DNA of 64,000 nucleotides from Massilia sp. MS-15 (GTDB lineage: Bacteria; Pseudomonadota; Gammaproteobacteria; Burkholderiales; Burkholderiaceae_D), in the NCBI RefSeq assembly GCF_020176695.1, contig NZ_JAIWIA010000034.1, positions 62,001-126,000 of the forward strand, given 5' to 3'. The notes below the pieces were generated by a model that was given only the letters and a program-made list of their open reading frames with translations, ran no database searches and was not told where the DNA came from. Below are positions 39,602-48,579 of the stretch, one piece after another; position 1 is the stretch's first letter; each line of letters begins with the position of its first letter. A program made the position numbers and the translations under genes.

Positions 39602-40213
39602 ATGAGCCTGACCGTCGCCAGCGAGGACATCGCCGGCAGCCCTGAATTCCGCCACCTCACCAGCATCGCCGGTATCGCGATCGACCTGCGCTACGCCAGC
39701 AGCAACAACTTCGTCGGCCGCGACCTGTATTCCCCCTTCGACTGCGCCTGGCTGCACCGCGATGCGGCGGCCGCGCTGGAACGGGTGGTGGCCTGGCTGG
39801 CCGGGCACCGGCCCGGAGTCAAGGCATTGGTGCTGGACGCCCTGCGCCCGCAGCGCGTGCAGCAGCAGCTGTGGGACACACTGGCCGGCACCGGTCTGCA
39901 GATGTACCTGGCCAATCCGGCGCGCGGCTCGATCCACTCGTATGGCATGGCGCTCGACATCACCCTGCTGGACGAGGCGGGCCGCGAGCTCGACATGGGC
40001 ACCGGTTTCGACGACATGACCAACCTGTCGCACCCGGCGCTGGAGGAAGGTTTCCTCCTGACTGGCGAACTGAGCGATGAACAGCTGGCCAACCGGCGCC
40101 TGCTGCGCAGCGCGATGCTGCAGGCCGGCTTCGTCGGCATCAATACCGAATGGTGGCACTTCGATTGCGGCGACCGGGAGCTGGTGCGCGCCACCTACCG
40201 CCGCGTGCTCTGA
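39602..40213 (+). CDS. ddpX: D-Ala-D-Ala dipeptidase, DdpX/VanX family
   Basis: A zinc dipeptidase that hydrolyses D-Ala-D-Ala. The 203-residue protein has the M15D zinc motifs: SIHSYGMALDI (SxHxxGxAxD) and EWWHF (ExxH), with the DALRPQRVQQQLW segment typical of VanX/DdpX. It lacks a signal peptide, so it is probably cytoplasmic and used to recycle D-alanine from cell-wall peptides, rather than for glycopeptide resistance; no vanH/vanA partners are present. DadA at 28 kb could oxidise the D-alanine released. Confidence 0.93.
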   Translation: MSLTVASEDIAGSPEFRHLTSIAGIAIDLRYASSNNFVGRDLYSPFDCAWLHRDAAAALERVVAWLAGHRPGVKALVLDALRPQRVQQQLWDTLAGTGLQMYLANPARGSIHSYGMALDITLLDEAGRELDMGTGFDDMTNLSHPALEEGFLLTGELSDEQLANRRLLRSAMLQAGFVGINTEWWHFDCGDRELVRATYRRVL

Positions 40214-40251
40214 TCCACGACAATCCCGATCATTCCCCTACCCGCCGGGAA

Positions 40252-40281
40252 TTGCAAATATTGCATCTTTGTGAATAGAAT
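40252..40281 (+). promoter_or_regulatory. Sigma-70 promoter for the OmpA-like gene
   Basis: TTGCAA (40252-40257) and TAGAAT (40276-40281), 18 bp apart, 28 bases before the ATG, in an AT-rich patch. A GATAGGAGA ribosome site follows. Confidence 0.55.
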
Positions 40282-40309
40282 CCATTTCTTTCACTGATAG
40301 GAGATCACT

Positions 40310-41305
40310 ATGCGCATGCATCCCTTGCTGGTCCTGTTGTGCAGTGCCGCCATTGCGCCGGGCGCTCTTGCCCAGCTGGCGTTCCAGGACGTGAAAGGCG
40401 GGAAGGACCATCCGCTGCTCTCGCGTTTCAGCGGATCGGTCATGGTGGGGTACAACGAGATGCAGTACGAGGAGGCGGAGCTTCCCACTGGTCGCCCCTA
40501 CTTCAGGAGCAACAAGCTGCTGCTCGACCAGGCCCTGAAACTCGAAGGAAAATACACGCGCATCGCTTACGTGTTTCCAACGGACCGTTCCGGCCTGGAG
40601 GTGTTCCGCAATTACCAGGCAGCGCTGGCGAAGGCCGGCATGAAAGTGGTGTACACCTGTGAAAAGGAAGCCTGCGGCTACCTGGGGTCGTACTACAACG
40701 GTAGCTATCTGCTGAGGGATGGCTTCCTGAACAGCTCGACCTTCCGCAATGCCTTCCATTCCGGCCTGTCCGAACCGCGCTACCTGGTGGCGAAAGGCGC
40801 GAAACCCGACGGAACCACCGTTCACGTGGCGCTGCTGGTCGCGCCGCCGCTGCGTGGCGACCTGGGTGGCGTGTCGCTGCAGATCGTCGAAGGCAAGCCG
40901 ATGGAGACCGGCAAGGTAGCCGCCACCCTGAGCGCGGACGAGATGGCGCGCAGCATCGCCTCGCAAGGGCGGGCGGCCGTGTATGGCGTGTATTTCGACA
41001 CCAACCGGGCGGCGGTGAAACCGGCATCGAAGGAAGCGCTCGGCGAGATGGCCAGACTGCTGCAGCAGGACGGCAAGCTGAAGGTGCACATCGTCGGCCA
41101 TACCGACAACCAGGGCGCGCCGGCGCACAACATCGAGCTGTCGCAAAAGCGTGCCGAAGCGGTGGTCGCCATCCTGGCCTCGGAATACCGGATCGACGCG
41201 AAGCGGCTGAGCGCCAAGGGCGTGGGCGCCTATGCGCCCGTCGCGTCGAACGATGACGAAGCTGGCCGCGAGAAGAACCGGCGCGTCGAACTGGTGAAGC
41301 AATAG
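40310..41305 (+). CDS. DUF4892-like OmpA-family outer-membrane protein
   Basis: A 331-residue exported protein with signal peptide to about residue 21, an N-terminal domain resembling DUF4892 (about 25-205) and a C-terminal OmpA peptidoglycan-binding domain (about 220-331). The OmpA domain has VYFDTNRAAVKPAS, HIVGHTDNQG, LSQKRAEAVV and KNRRVELV. The OmpA domain anchors the protein to murein at the meso-diaminopimelate residue; the role of the first domain is unknown. It has its own promoter and converges with the Cache-domain gene. Confidence 0.88.
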   Translation: MRMHPLLVLLCSAAIAPGALAQLAFQDVKGGKDHPLLSRFSGSVMVGYNEMQYEEAELPTGRPYFRSNKLLLDQALKLEGKYTRIAYVFPTDRSGLEVFRNYQAALAKAGMKVVYTCEKEACGYLGSYYNGSYLLRDGFLNSSTFRNAFHSGLSEPRYLVAKGAKPDGTTVHVALLVAPPLRGDLGGVSLQIVEGKPMETGKVAATLSADEMARSIASQGRAAVYGVYFDTNRAAVKPASKEALGEMARLLQQDGKLKVHIVGHTDNQGAPAHNIELSQKRAEAVVAILASEYRIDAKRLSAKGVGAYAPVASNDDEAGREKNRRVELVKQ

Positions 41306-41337
41306 CGGCGTGCGGGCGGCCGCCCGGCAATGTACGC

Positions 41338-41811
41338 CTAGTTCTTGTAGATTCCCGCTTCCAGCGTCACGTCGCCCACCCGCAGGATATACGTCGTCTT
41401 TGGCTCGATCTTGCCGGAGGCCGGGTTCTTGTAGGTGTAGTCGACCCATCCCTTGCCCTTGGTGGCGGCCAGTTCGACGATCTCGCGCCGGTAGTACTTG
41501 CCGTTGGTGTCGGGCGCGTCGAGCAGGTCCTTGCCGATCAGGGCCGGGTTGGCCGGGTGCGCCAGCATGACCGCGGTCTTCGCATCGCGCATGTGCAGGT
41601 AGAGTGCGCCGTCATTCAGATAAAAGGCCGGGTCCTTGGCGTTGATCCGCTCGATCATGCGCGCCTTGCCTTCGGTGCGCAGCACGGCGGCGCCTTTCTC
41701 GACCAGCGCCACCGCCTCTTTCTTGGTTGCCTGGGCAGCCGCAGCCGCGGTTCCGGCCGCATGCGCGGCAAGGACCAGTCCCAACAGTACTGCAGTCTTG
41801 GCAAGCTTCAT
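41338..41811 (-). CDS. Secreted single Cache-domain protein
   Basis: A 157-residue protein: signal peptide (about 1-25) followed by one small Cache-like (sCache_2) sensor domain. It has the ALYLHMRDAKTAVMLAHPANPALIGKDLLDAPDTNGK region and GKGWVDYTYKNPASGKIEPKTTYI, as in the extracellular domains of chemoreceptors. There is no membrane segment or output domain, so it would be a free periplasmic ligand-binding protein. The partner is unknown. Confidence 0.8.
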   Translation of the reverse strand: MKLAKTAVLLGLVLAAHAAGTAAAAAQATKKEAVALVEKGAAVLRTEGKARMIERINAKDPAFYLNDGALYLHMRDAKTAVMLAHPANPALIGKDLLDAPDTNGKYYRREIVELAATKGKGWVDYTYKNPASGKIEPKTTYILRVGDVTLEAGIYKN

Positions 41812-41940
41812 GTGTGCTCCTGTGTCGTTCTCCGGGAAGACAAGTGTGCAGTCGAATGCTTGCTCAATGACACCAAAATCAGAAAATGTTGCGTTACTTC
41901 AATAACCCGCTCGACAGCGAGCCGCGGGATAGAGAGAAGG

Positions 41941-41972
41941 TGCTCGCTCGCTTCTCGCTCGTTTTTCGCTCG
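41941..41972. repeat. Imperfect 10-11-base tandem repeat after dacB
   Basis: Three adjacent units of 10-11 bases (TGCTCGCTCG, CTTCTCGCTCG, TTTTTCGCTCG) end at the dacB stop codon. They share a TCGCTCG core. A minor slippage repeat with no evident function; it may affect the mRNA end. Confidence 0.5.
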
Positions 41973-43490
41973 TTAGCGCCCCGCGGCCGTGGCTGGTACG
42001 GCAGGCATGGCGGACACAGGCACCGCGTCCGCCCCTGGCGCGGCGCCGGAACGCGCCACCCAGTCCACCAGCGCATCGAGCACCGCGCGGCCGCGTCCGT
42101 TGCCGGCCTGCTCGCTGTTGACCATCGCAACGAACACGTTCTGCACGCCGTTCGCGTCCGGCACGTAGCCGGCCAGCGCCACCACGTTGCGCAGCGTGCC
42201 GGTCTTCAGGCGCGCGCGTCCGGACGCCGGGCCGCCCTGCAGGCGGCGGCGCAGGGTGCCGTCGATGCCCGCGATCGGCATGCTGGCCAGGAATTCCGGC
42301 ATCCACGGGCTGCGCAGGCCGGCCTGCAGCAGGTAGGCCATCTGCTGGGGCGTGATGCGCTCGAGGCGCGACAGGCCCGAACCGTTTTCGATGACGAAGC
42401 CGGTATCGTCGATGCGCTGGGCGCGCATCCAGCCGCGCACCGCGGCGTCGGCGCGCGCGAAGCTCGTCTCGCCCTCCGCGGGCAGGACGGCGCTGCCCGC
42501 CGGCGCTTCCGGCGCCAGGTTGCCCAGGCTCAGGAACAGGGTGCGCGCCAGCAGGTTGTCGGACGGCTTGTTGGTGTCGCGCACCAGCTCCGGCAGCAGG
42601 CGCGAGCTGTGCTCGGCCAGCAGGGTCGCATCCGCCGGCGTACTGCCGGCCACCACCGTGCCGCTGAACTTCCCACCCAGCTCCTTCCACTGTTGGCGGA
42701 ACAGGCGCTCGAGGTAGTCGTCGCGGTCCAGCACATTGATGCTGTAGCTGCGCGCGCAGTCCTTCGGGAAGGTGCCGTGCAGCAGCACCTTGATCCGGCC
42801 ATCCTGCTGGCGCACCGCTTCCGGCAGCTTCCAGCCGTCTTCCCACTTGGCGCAGTCGGCGTCGACCAGGGTCATGCTCGATCCGATCGAGACCCGGTCC
42901 AGCGCCGGCTGCATCTGCAGCTGCAGGCGCTTGGCCGTGGAGCGCAGGTCGATCTGCAGCATGTTCTTGTTCACCAGCAGCGCGTCCGGGATCACGTTGT
43001 AATAGGCCTCGGGCGACTCGTCGAAGGGGGGCTGGCCGAGATCCATGCGGGCCGGCTGCCACAGGCTGCGGTCCAGTACCAGCCTGCCCTCGATACGGCG
43101 GATGCCCCGGTAGCGCAGCGAGCGCAGCATGGTTTCCAGGGCCTCGCCGGAAAAATCGGCGTCGGCGCCGCCCTTCAGGAACAGGTCGCCGCGCAGCACG
43201 CTGCCATCGACCTGGCCGCTGGTGCGCAGCTCGGTGCGGGCGCGAAAGGCCGGGCCCAGGCGTTCCAGGCTCACCAGCGTGGTCACCAGCTTCATGGTCG
43301 ATGCCGGCTGCATCGGCCGGTCGGCCCCGTGCGACAGCAGCACACTGTCGCCCTTGAGCACCAGCACCCCGAGGGCGTCATCCGGCAAGCCCTGCTGGGC
43401 CAGCATCTGCGCTACCGGTGCCGGCAGCTGGGCATGGGCCGCGCCGAACGCGGCGCACAGCAGGGAGGCGAGAATGAGGCGGCGCAGCAT
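41973..43490 (-). CDS. dacB: D-Ala-D-Ala carboxypeptidase/endopeptidase (PBP4)
   Basis: A periplasmic S13 peptidase that trims pentapeptides and cuts DD-cross-links. The 505-residue protein has a signal peptide (about 1-21), catalytic ASTMKL (Ser64, Lys67), the second motif SDN in KPSDNLLAR and the third motif KTG in LKTGTLRN, with the large family insert between the first and second motifs. The ATG at 43490 has AAGGAG at ideal spacing; a GTG two codons upstream overlaps that site. A Pro/Ala-rich tail ends the protein. It starts 9 bases after the SpmAB-like gene. Confidence 0.95.
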   Translation of the reverse strand: MLRRLILASLLCAAFGAAHAQLPAPVAQMLAQQGLPDDALGVLVLKGDSVLLSHGADRPMQPASTMKLVTTLVSLERLGPAFRARTELRTSGQVDGSVLRGDLFLKGGADADFSGEALETMLRSLRYRGIRRIEGRLVLDRSLWQPARMDLGQPPFDESPEAYYNVIPDALLVNKNMLQIDLRSTAKRLQLQMQPALDRVSIGSSMTLVDADCAKWEDGWKLPEAVRQQDGRIKVLLHGTFPKDCARSYSINVLDRDDYLERLFRQQWKELGGKFSGTVVAGSTPADATLLAEHSSRLLPELVRDTNKPSDNLLARTLFLSLGNLAPEAPAGSAVLPAEGETSFARADAAVRGWMRAQRIDDTGFVIENGSGLSRLERITPQQMAYLLQAGLRSPWMPEFLASMPIAGIDGTLRRRLQGGPASGRARLKTGTLRNVVALAGYVPDANGVQNVFVAMVNSEQAGNGRGRAVLDALVDWVARSGAAPGADAVPVSAMPAVPATAAGR

Positions 43491-43499
43491 GGACACTCC

Positions 43500-44738
43500 T
43501 TAACCGAAGAACAGGTAGGCGACGAAGATCGCCCCGATCACGCCGGCCAGGTCGGCCAGCAAACCATAGCCGATCGCATAGCGCGTCTTGCGGATGCCGA
43601 CCGAGCCGAAATACAGGGCCACGACGTAGAAGGTGGTGTCGGCCGCGCCCTGCAGGATACTGGCCAGGCGGCCGACGAAGGAGTCGACTCCGTAGGTGGT
43701 CATGGCATCGATCATCATGGCGCGCGAACCGCTGCCCGACAGCGGCTTCATGAGCGCGGTCGGCAGCGCGCCGACGAAGTCGGTGGGCAGGCCGAGCGCG
43801 GTGCAGATCCAGGCGAAGCCGCTGACGATGATCCCCAGGATGCCCGAGTTGCGTACCACGCTGATCGCCACCAGCATCCCGACCAGGTAGGGGATGATGC
43901 GCAGCGAGGTCTCGATGCCGCCCTTGGCGCCTTCGATGAAGGCCTCGAACACGTTCACCCTCTTTGCCAGCGCGCCGACCATGAAGGCGGCGATGATCGA
44001 GAACAGGATCAGGTTGGCGGCGACCACCGACACCAGCTGGATCTGCGCCTTGTCGAGGAAGACCGTGAAGTACCAGACCAGCACGCCGATCAGCGCCGTC
44101 AGGCCGCCGATCCAGCCGAATACGGCCGGGTGCAGCAGGTTGATGCGCTGGCGCAGGCTGACCGCGATGATGCCGGTCATGGTCGAGCAGTAGGTGGCGA
44201 TCAGGGTCGGGATGAAAACGTCGGCGGGATTGGCCGCCCCCAAGATGGCGCGCTGGGCCATGATCGCCAGCGGGATGATGGTCAGCCCGGAAGTCTGAAT
44301 CACCAGGAACATGATCTGGGCGTCGCTGGCTTCATCCTTGTTGGGGTTGAGCGTCTGCAGGCTTTCCATCGCCTTCAAGCCGAACGGCGTGGCGGCATTG
44401 TCCAGTCCCAGCATGTTGGCCGAGAAGTTCATCACCATGTGGCCGTTGGCCGGGTGGTCCTTCGGCACGCCGGGGAAGATGCGCGAGAAGAAGGGCGCGA
44501 TGACGCGCGCGAACAGGTTGATGGCGCCTGCCTTTTCACCCACGTTCATGATGCCGAGCCAGAGCGTCATGACGCCGGCCAGCGGCAGGGCGATGTCCAT
44601 CACCGCCATCTTGGCTGACGAGAAGGTGCCGTCGATGATGCGCTTGAAGATTTCAGAGTCGCCCAGGAACAGCCACTGCGCGAGTGCCGCCACGAAGCCG
44701 ACGAGGAAAAAACCGGTCCAGATGTAATTGAGTGCCAT
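43500..44738 (-). CDS. SpmA-SpmB fused nucleoside-recognition membrane protein
   Basis: A 412-residue integral membrane protein with about ten segments, composed of two Gate/nucleoside-recognition domains. The first half resembles SpmA (GIMNVGEKAGAINLFARVIAPFFSR, NMLGLDNAATPFGLKAME). The second resembles SpmB (PYLVGMLVAISVVRNSG, PLSGSGSRAMMID, GAADTTFYV). SpmA and SpmB affect spore-core dehydration in Bacillus; in non-sporulating proteobacteria the fused form is of unknown function. It is upstream of and co-transcribed with dacB, which in Bacillus also stands next to spmA-spmB. That conserved pairing suggests a cell-wall role. Confidence 0.87.
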   Translation of the reverse strand: MALNYIWTGFFLVGFVAALAQWLFLGDSEIFKRIIDGTFSSAKMAVMDIALPLAGVMTLWLGIMNVGEKAGAINLFARVIAPFFSRIFPGVPKDHPANGHMVMNFSANMLGLDNAATPFGLKAMESLQTLNPNKDEASDAQIMFLVIQTSGLTIIPLAIMAQRAILGAANPADVFIPTLIATYCSTMTGIIAVSLRQRINLLHPAVFGWIGGLTALIGVLVWYFTVFLDKAQIQLVSVVAANLILFSIIAAFMVGALAKRVNVFEAFIEGAKGGIETSLRIIPYLVGMLVAISVVRNSGILGIIVSGFAWICTALGLPTDFVGALPTALMKPLSGSGSRAMMIDAMTTYGVDSFVGRLASILQGAADTTFYVVALYFGSVGIRKTRYAIGYGLLADLAGVIGAIFVAYLFFG

Positions 44739-44974
44739 GTGATTGCCGCCGCTGAGTCCTACGATTGTGCAGCGAGAGTATAGGCCGGGAATAAGCTGCA
44801 AGGATGAAAGAATGCAACGGCGCCATGTTCAAAAGTTATGAGCGCATGGGTTCTCATAGGGCAGGATGCTTCCGGCAGGGCGCCGCCCGGAGCCGGAGCG
44901 GGACTTCATTCTTTTAATGGCAGGAAGAATCAGGGCATAATCTTTTCCTATCGCCACGCTTACCGGAGACCAGC

Positions 44975-46534
44975 ATGCAGCGTCCATCCCGTTCCAGCCT
45001 GTGCAGCCTCGTGTACGTGCTGGGCAGCCTTGCCGCCCTCCAGGCCCATGCCGACGCCCCGGCCCCGGCTGCGCAGCAAGCCCCGGCTGCCAGCCGCGCC
45101 GAACGGGTCGCCGCCCTGGTGCCCGAGATCGACAAGTCCTACGCGGAGCTTGCCGCCAAGGAACACCTGCCCGGGCTGGTGTACGGCGTGGTCCTCGATG
45201 GCAAGCTGGTGCACGTCCGTTCGCTCGGCCTGGCCGACGTGGAGCGCAAGATCCCGGTGGACAGCTCCACGGAATTCCGCATCGCCTCGATGACCAAGAG
45301 CTTCGTGGCGATGGCGGCGCTGAAGCTGCGCGACGAAGGCAGGCTGCGCCTCGACGACCCGGTTGCGGACTACCTGCCCGAACTGCGCCAGCTACAGCTG
45401 CCGACCACCGATTCGCCCGCGCTGACGATCCGCCACCTGATGACCATGTCGAGCGGCCTGCCCGAGGACAATCCCTGGGGCGATCGCCAGATGGCGCGTT
45501 CCAACGCCTGGTTCGAGCAGCTGGCCGGCGCCGGGCTGTCCTTCTCGAGCGCGCCCGGGCAGTCCTTCGAATACAGCAACCTCGGCTACATCCTGCTGGG
45601 CAAGGTAGTGAGCAAGGCCGCGGGCATGCGCTTCCAGGACTATGTCACCGACCGGATCCTGCGGCCGCTGGGCATGCACAACACGCGCTGGGAATACCGT
45701 CAGGCCGCTCCCGGCAAGCTCGCGCTCGGCTACCGCCGGGAGCGCGGGCACTGGGCGCCGGAACCGATCCTGCCCGACGGCGACGGCGCCGCGATGGGCG
45801 GGCTGATCACGACGGCGGACGACTTTGCGCGCTATATCGCCTTCCACCTGGACGCCTGGCCGGCCCGCAACGACCCGGACCAGGGACCGCTGCGCCGCGC
45901 CTCGGTGCGCGAAATGCACCTGCCGCAGGCGTTTGCGAGCCTGGCGGCGAAGGCCACCATGAGCGACCGCAAGACGCTGAATCCGCGCGTCCACTTCTAC
46001 AACTACGGACTGGACTGGACCCGCGACAGCCGCGACCTGGTCACCGTGGGCCATGCGGGTGGGCTGCCCGGCTTCGGCAGCCAGTACCGGTTCGCGCCGG
46101 AACACGGGGTCGGCACCTTTGCCTTTTCCAACCTGCGCTACGGGAACGTCTACGGGCTGACCAACCGTACGCTCATCATGCTGACCGAGCGCGCCGATCT
46201 CGGCCCGCGGCCGGTGGCGGTGTCGCCGGTGCTGGCGGCGCGCCAGCAGCAGGTGGCGCGGCTGGTCCAGTCCTGGGATGCAGCGCTGGGCAGCACGCTC
46301 GTGGCCGACAACTTCTTCCTCGACCGCTCGCGCGAGGACTGGATCGCGCAGGCGCGCGAAACCCTGGCGCCGATCGGCAAGGTCCGCTCGGTCGGTCCGA
46401 TCACGGCCGAGAATGCCCTGCGCGGCAGCTTCCCGCTGGTCGGCGAGCGCGGCACGGTGAAGGTCCGCTTTACCCTCACCCCCGAGCGCGAGCCGAAGCT
46501 GCAGGAGCTCGAGCTGCAGCCGGTCAAGCAATGA
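44975..46534 (+). CDS. Periplasmic serine hydrolase, class C beta-lactamase family
   Basis: A 519-residue protein with a signal peptide (about 1-27) and a class C beta-lactamase-type domain: SMTK catalytic motif, YSN second motif, HAGGLPG third-motif region, plus a C-terminal extension of about 120 residues. Candidates are D-aminopeptidase, DD-peptidase or esterase. It is divergent from the SpmAB-like gene across 236 bases in which I see no other gene, and precedes the oligopeptide-binding protein gene by 28 bases, suggesting peptide processing before uptake. Confidence 0.85.
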   Translation: MQRPSRSSLCSLVYVLGSLAALQAHADAPAPAAQQAPAASRAERVAALVPEIDKSYAELAAKEHLPGLVYGVVLDGKLVHVRSLGLADVERKIPVDSSTEFRIASMTKSFVAMAALKLRDEGRLRLDDPVADYLPELRQLQLPTTDSPALTIRHLMTMSSGLPEDNPWGDRQMARSNAWFEQLAGAGLSFSSAPGQSFEYSNLGYILLGKVVSKAAGMRFQDYVTDRILRPLGMHNTRWEYRQAAPGKLALGYRRERGHWAPEPILPDGDGAAMGGLITTADDFARYIAFHLDAWPARNDPDQGPLRRASVREMHLPQAFASLAAKATMSDRKTLNPRVHFYNYGLDWTRDSRDLVTVGHAGGLPGFGSQYRFAPEHGVGTFAFSNLRYGNVYGLTNRTLIMLTERADLGPRPVAVSPVLAARQQQVARLVQSWDAALGSTLVADNFFLDRSREDWIAQARETLAPIGKVRSVGPITAENALRGSFPLVGERGTVKVRFTLTPEREPKLQELELQPVKQ

Positions 46535-46562
46535 GGCCGTCCACCGTTTTTTTCAAGAGATT

Positions 46563-48401
46563 ATGCTGTTCCGCCTGACCGCCTTGTCACTCCTGTTCCC
46601 GCTGCTGTGCGCCGCCAGCGCCAGCGCGCAGCCGCCGGCCAGGGCGCCGGAAAAAGTCCTGCGCATGTTCCTGTCCACCAGCGAAACCGGGCTCGATCCG
46701 GCCGTGGCCTCGGACAACGCCACGCTGTCGCTGCTGGAAAACCTGTTCGACCCGCTGCTGCGCTACGACTACCTGGCGCGCCCGGCGAAGCTGCGCCCGA
46801 ACACCGCCAGCGCCATGCCGGAAGTGAGCGCGGACGGCCTGACCTACACCTTCCGCATCCGTCCCGGCATCCGCTTCACGCCGCATCCGGCCTTCGGAAG
46901 CGGGACTGGCAAGGGGCGCGAGATGACGGCCCAGGACTACGTCTACAGCATCAAGCGCCTGTACGACCCGGCCCTCAAGTCGCCCTGGGCCTATATGTTC
47001 GAAGGGAAGATCGCAGGCGACGAGGTGCTCAGGAAGGACTACGATGTGGACCGCCCGGTGGCCGGCCTGCAGGCGCCCGACCGCTATACGCTGCGCATCC
47101 GCCTGACCGCGCCGGACCGGAACTTCCTGTTCTACCTGGCCATTCCCGCCAGCGGCGTGGTAGCGCGTGAAGTGATCGAGGCCCATCCGGGCCAGGCCGG
47201 CAACCACCCGGTCGGCACCGGTCCCTTCATGGTAGGCGAGTGGAAGCGCAGCGACCGCATCGTGCTGCTGGCGAATCCTGATTCGAGCGCCGTGTTCGAG
47301 GCCGCGCCCGAGGCGCAGGCGCGCTACAGCGCGCAAGACCGCGCCATCGCCGCCGCCCTGGCGGGCAAGCGCCTGCCGCGCGTGGACCGGGTCGAGGTGC
47401 GCATCGCCGAGGAATTCCAGGGCCGCATGCTGGGCTTCCTGAACGGCGAATACGATTACCTGGAGCAGATCCCGGAATCGATGACCGACATGGTGGTGCG
47501 GGACGGCCAGCTGAAACCCGAACTGGCGGCGCGCGGCATCGTGCTGTCGCGCTTCCCGGTGCTGCAGACCTACTACATGTGGATGAACATGGAGGATCCG
47601 GTGCTGGGCGGCTACGGCAAGGAGCGGGTCGCGCTGCGCCGCGCGATCGCGCTCGCCTACAACAATGCCGAGGACATCGCGCTCCTGAAGAAGGGCTTCG
47701 CGATCAGGGCCGAGTCGCCGCTGCCGCCGAATGTGCTGGGCTACGACCCGGCCTACCGCAGCCCGGTGCCCTACGACCCCGCGCTGGCCAACGCCCTGCT
47801 GGACCGCTACGGTTACGGCAAGCGCGACCCGGATGGCTTCCGGCGCCAGCCGGCGCCGGGGCGCCCCGGCGACACCGTGCCCCTGACCCTGACCATGCAT
47901 AGCGAGGCCACGGTGGGCGGCCGCCTGCGCGACGAATTGTGGCGCAAGTGCCTGAACGCGATCGGCCTGCGCGTCGTGTTCAGGTCGGACAAGAAGACCG
48001 AGATCATCAAGGCTTCGCGCCTTGGCACGGTGCAGATGTTCGAGAGTAACTGGATTGCCGACTTCCCGGACGGCGACAATTTCTACCAGCTGCTGTATGG
48101 CCCGAATGCCGGCCGCGCCAACTATGCGCGCTTCAACCTGCCGGCGTATAACGTGCGCTACGAGCAGGCGCGCCAACTGGCCGACGGACCCGCGCGCCAG
48201 CAGCTGTACTTCGAGCTGAACCAGCTGATCCATGCCTATAACCCCTGGGTGCCCTTGACCCATGTGCTGTCGGGTGACCTGCGTCATCCGTGGCTGAAAA
48301 ACTACAAACGGCACCCGGTCGAATTCACGACCTGGCGCTATCTGGATATCGATGTTGCGCAAAGGGCACGCTCTGGCAGAGGGACACGTGAGCTTCCGTG
48401 A
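46563..48401 (+). CDS. ABC transporter oligopeptide-binding protein (SBP family 5)
   Basis: A 612-residue periplasmic solute-binding protein of the OppA/DppA type: signal peptide to about residue 22, DNATLSLLENLFDPLLRYDY, the YTFRIRPGIRFTPHP motif, GNHPVGTGPFMVGEW, and the C-terminal IADFPDGDNFYQLLYG typical of family 5. No permease or ATPase gene is nearby, so it must use components encoded elsewhere or is a receptor. It probably binds peptides, perhaps murein-derived as for MppA. Confidence 0.88.
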   Translation: MLFRLTALSLLFPLLCAASASAQPPARAPEKVLRMFLSTSETGLDPAVASDNATLSLLENLFDPLLRYDYLARPAKLRPNTASAMPEVSADGLTYTFRIRPGIRFTPHPAFGSGTGKGREMTAQDYVYSIKRLYDPALKSPWAYMFEGKIAGDEVLRKDYDVDRPVAGLQAPDRYTLRIRLTAPDRNFLFYLAIPASGVVAREVIEAHPGQAGNHPVGTGPFMVGEWKRSDRIVLLANPDSSAVFEAAPEAQARYSAQDRAIAAALAGKRLPRVDRVEVRIAEEFQGRMLGFLNGEYDYLEQIPESMTDMVVRDGQLKPELAARGIVLSRFPVLQTYYMWMNMEDPVLGGYGKERVALRRAIALAYNNAEDIALLKKGFAIRAESPLPPNVLGYDPAYRSPVPYDPALANALLDRYGYGKRDPDGFRRQPAPGRPGDTVPLTLTMHSEATVGGRLRDELWRKCLNAIGLRVVFRSDKKTEIIKASRLGTVQMFESNWIADFPDGDNFYQLLYGPNAGRANYARFNLPAYNVRYEQARQLADGPARQQLYFELNQLIHAYNPWVPLTHVLSGDLRHPWLKNYKRHPVEFTTWRYLDIDVAQRARSGRGTRELP

Positions 48402-48579
48402 GTTTTTCCTAATTTAAACATTCCCCTTAGTTATACTTGCCTCCGGATATTTCATTGGAAAGCAGCACAAGGCTGCGCATACCCTGAAATCATAAAAATG
48501 AAGTAATGGCTACACATTACGACAAGAGCAGTCGGCCAGGACTTCCCCGGCCGCCAAGGGAAAACGTTAGGAGAAACGC

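Noticed and set aside
39602..40213. Vancomycin-resistance vanX cluster
   Set aside because: No vanH, vanA, vanR or vanS; the organism is Gram-negative and the context is murein recycling.
41941..41972. CRISPR-like short repeats after dacB
   Set aside because: Only three 10-11-base units without spacers and no cas genes.
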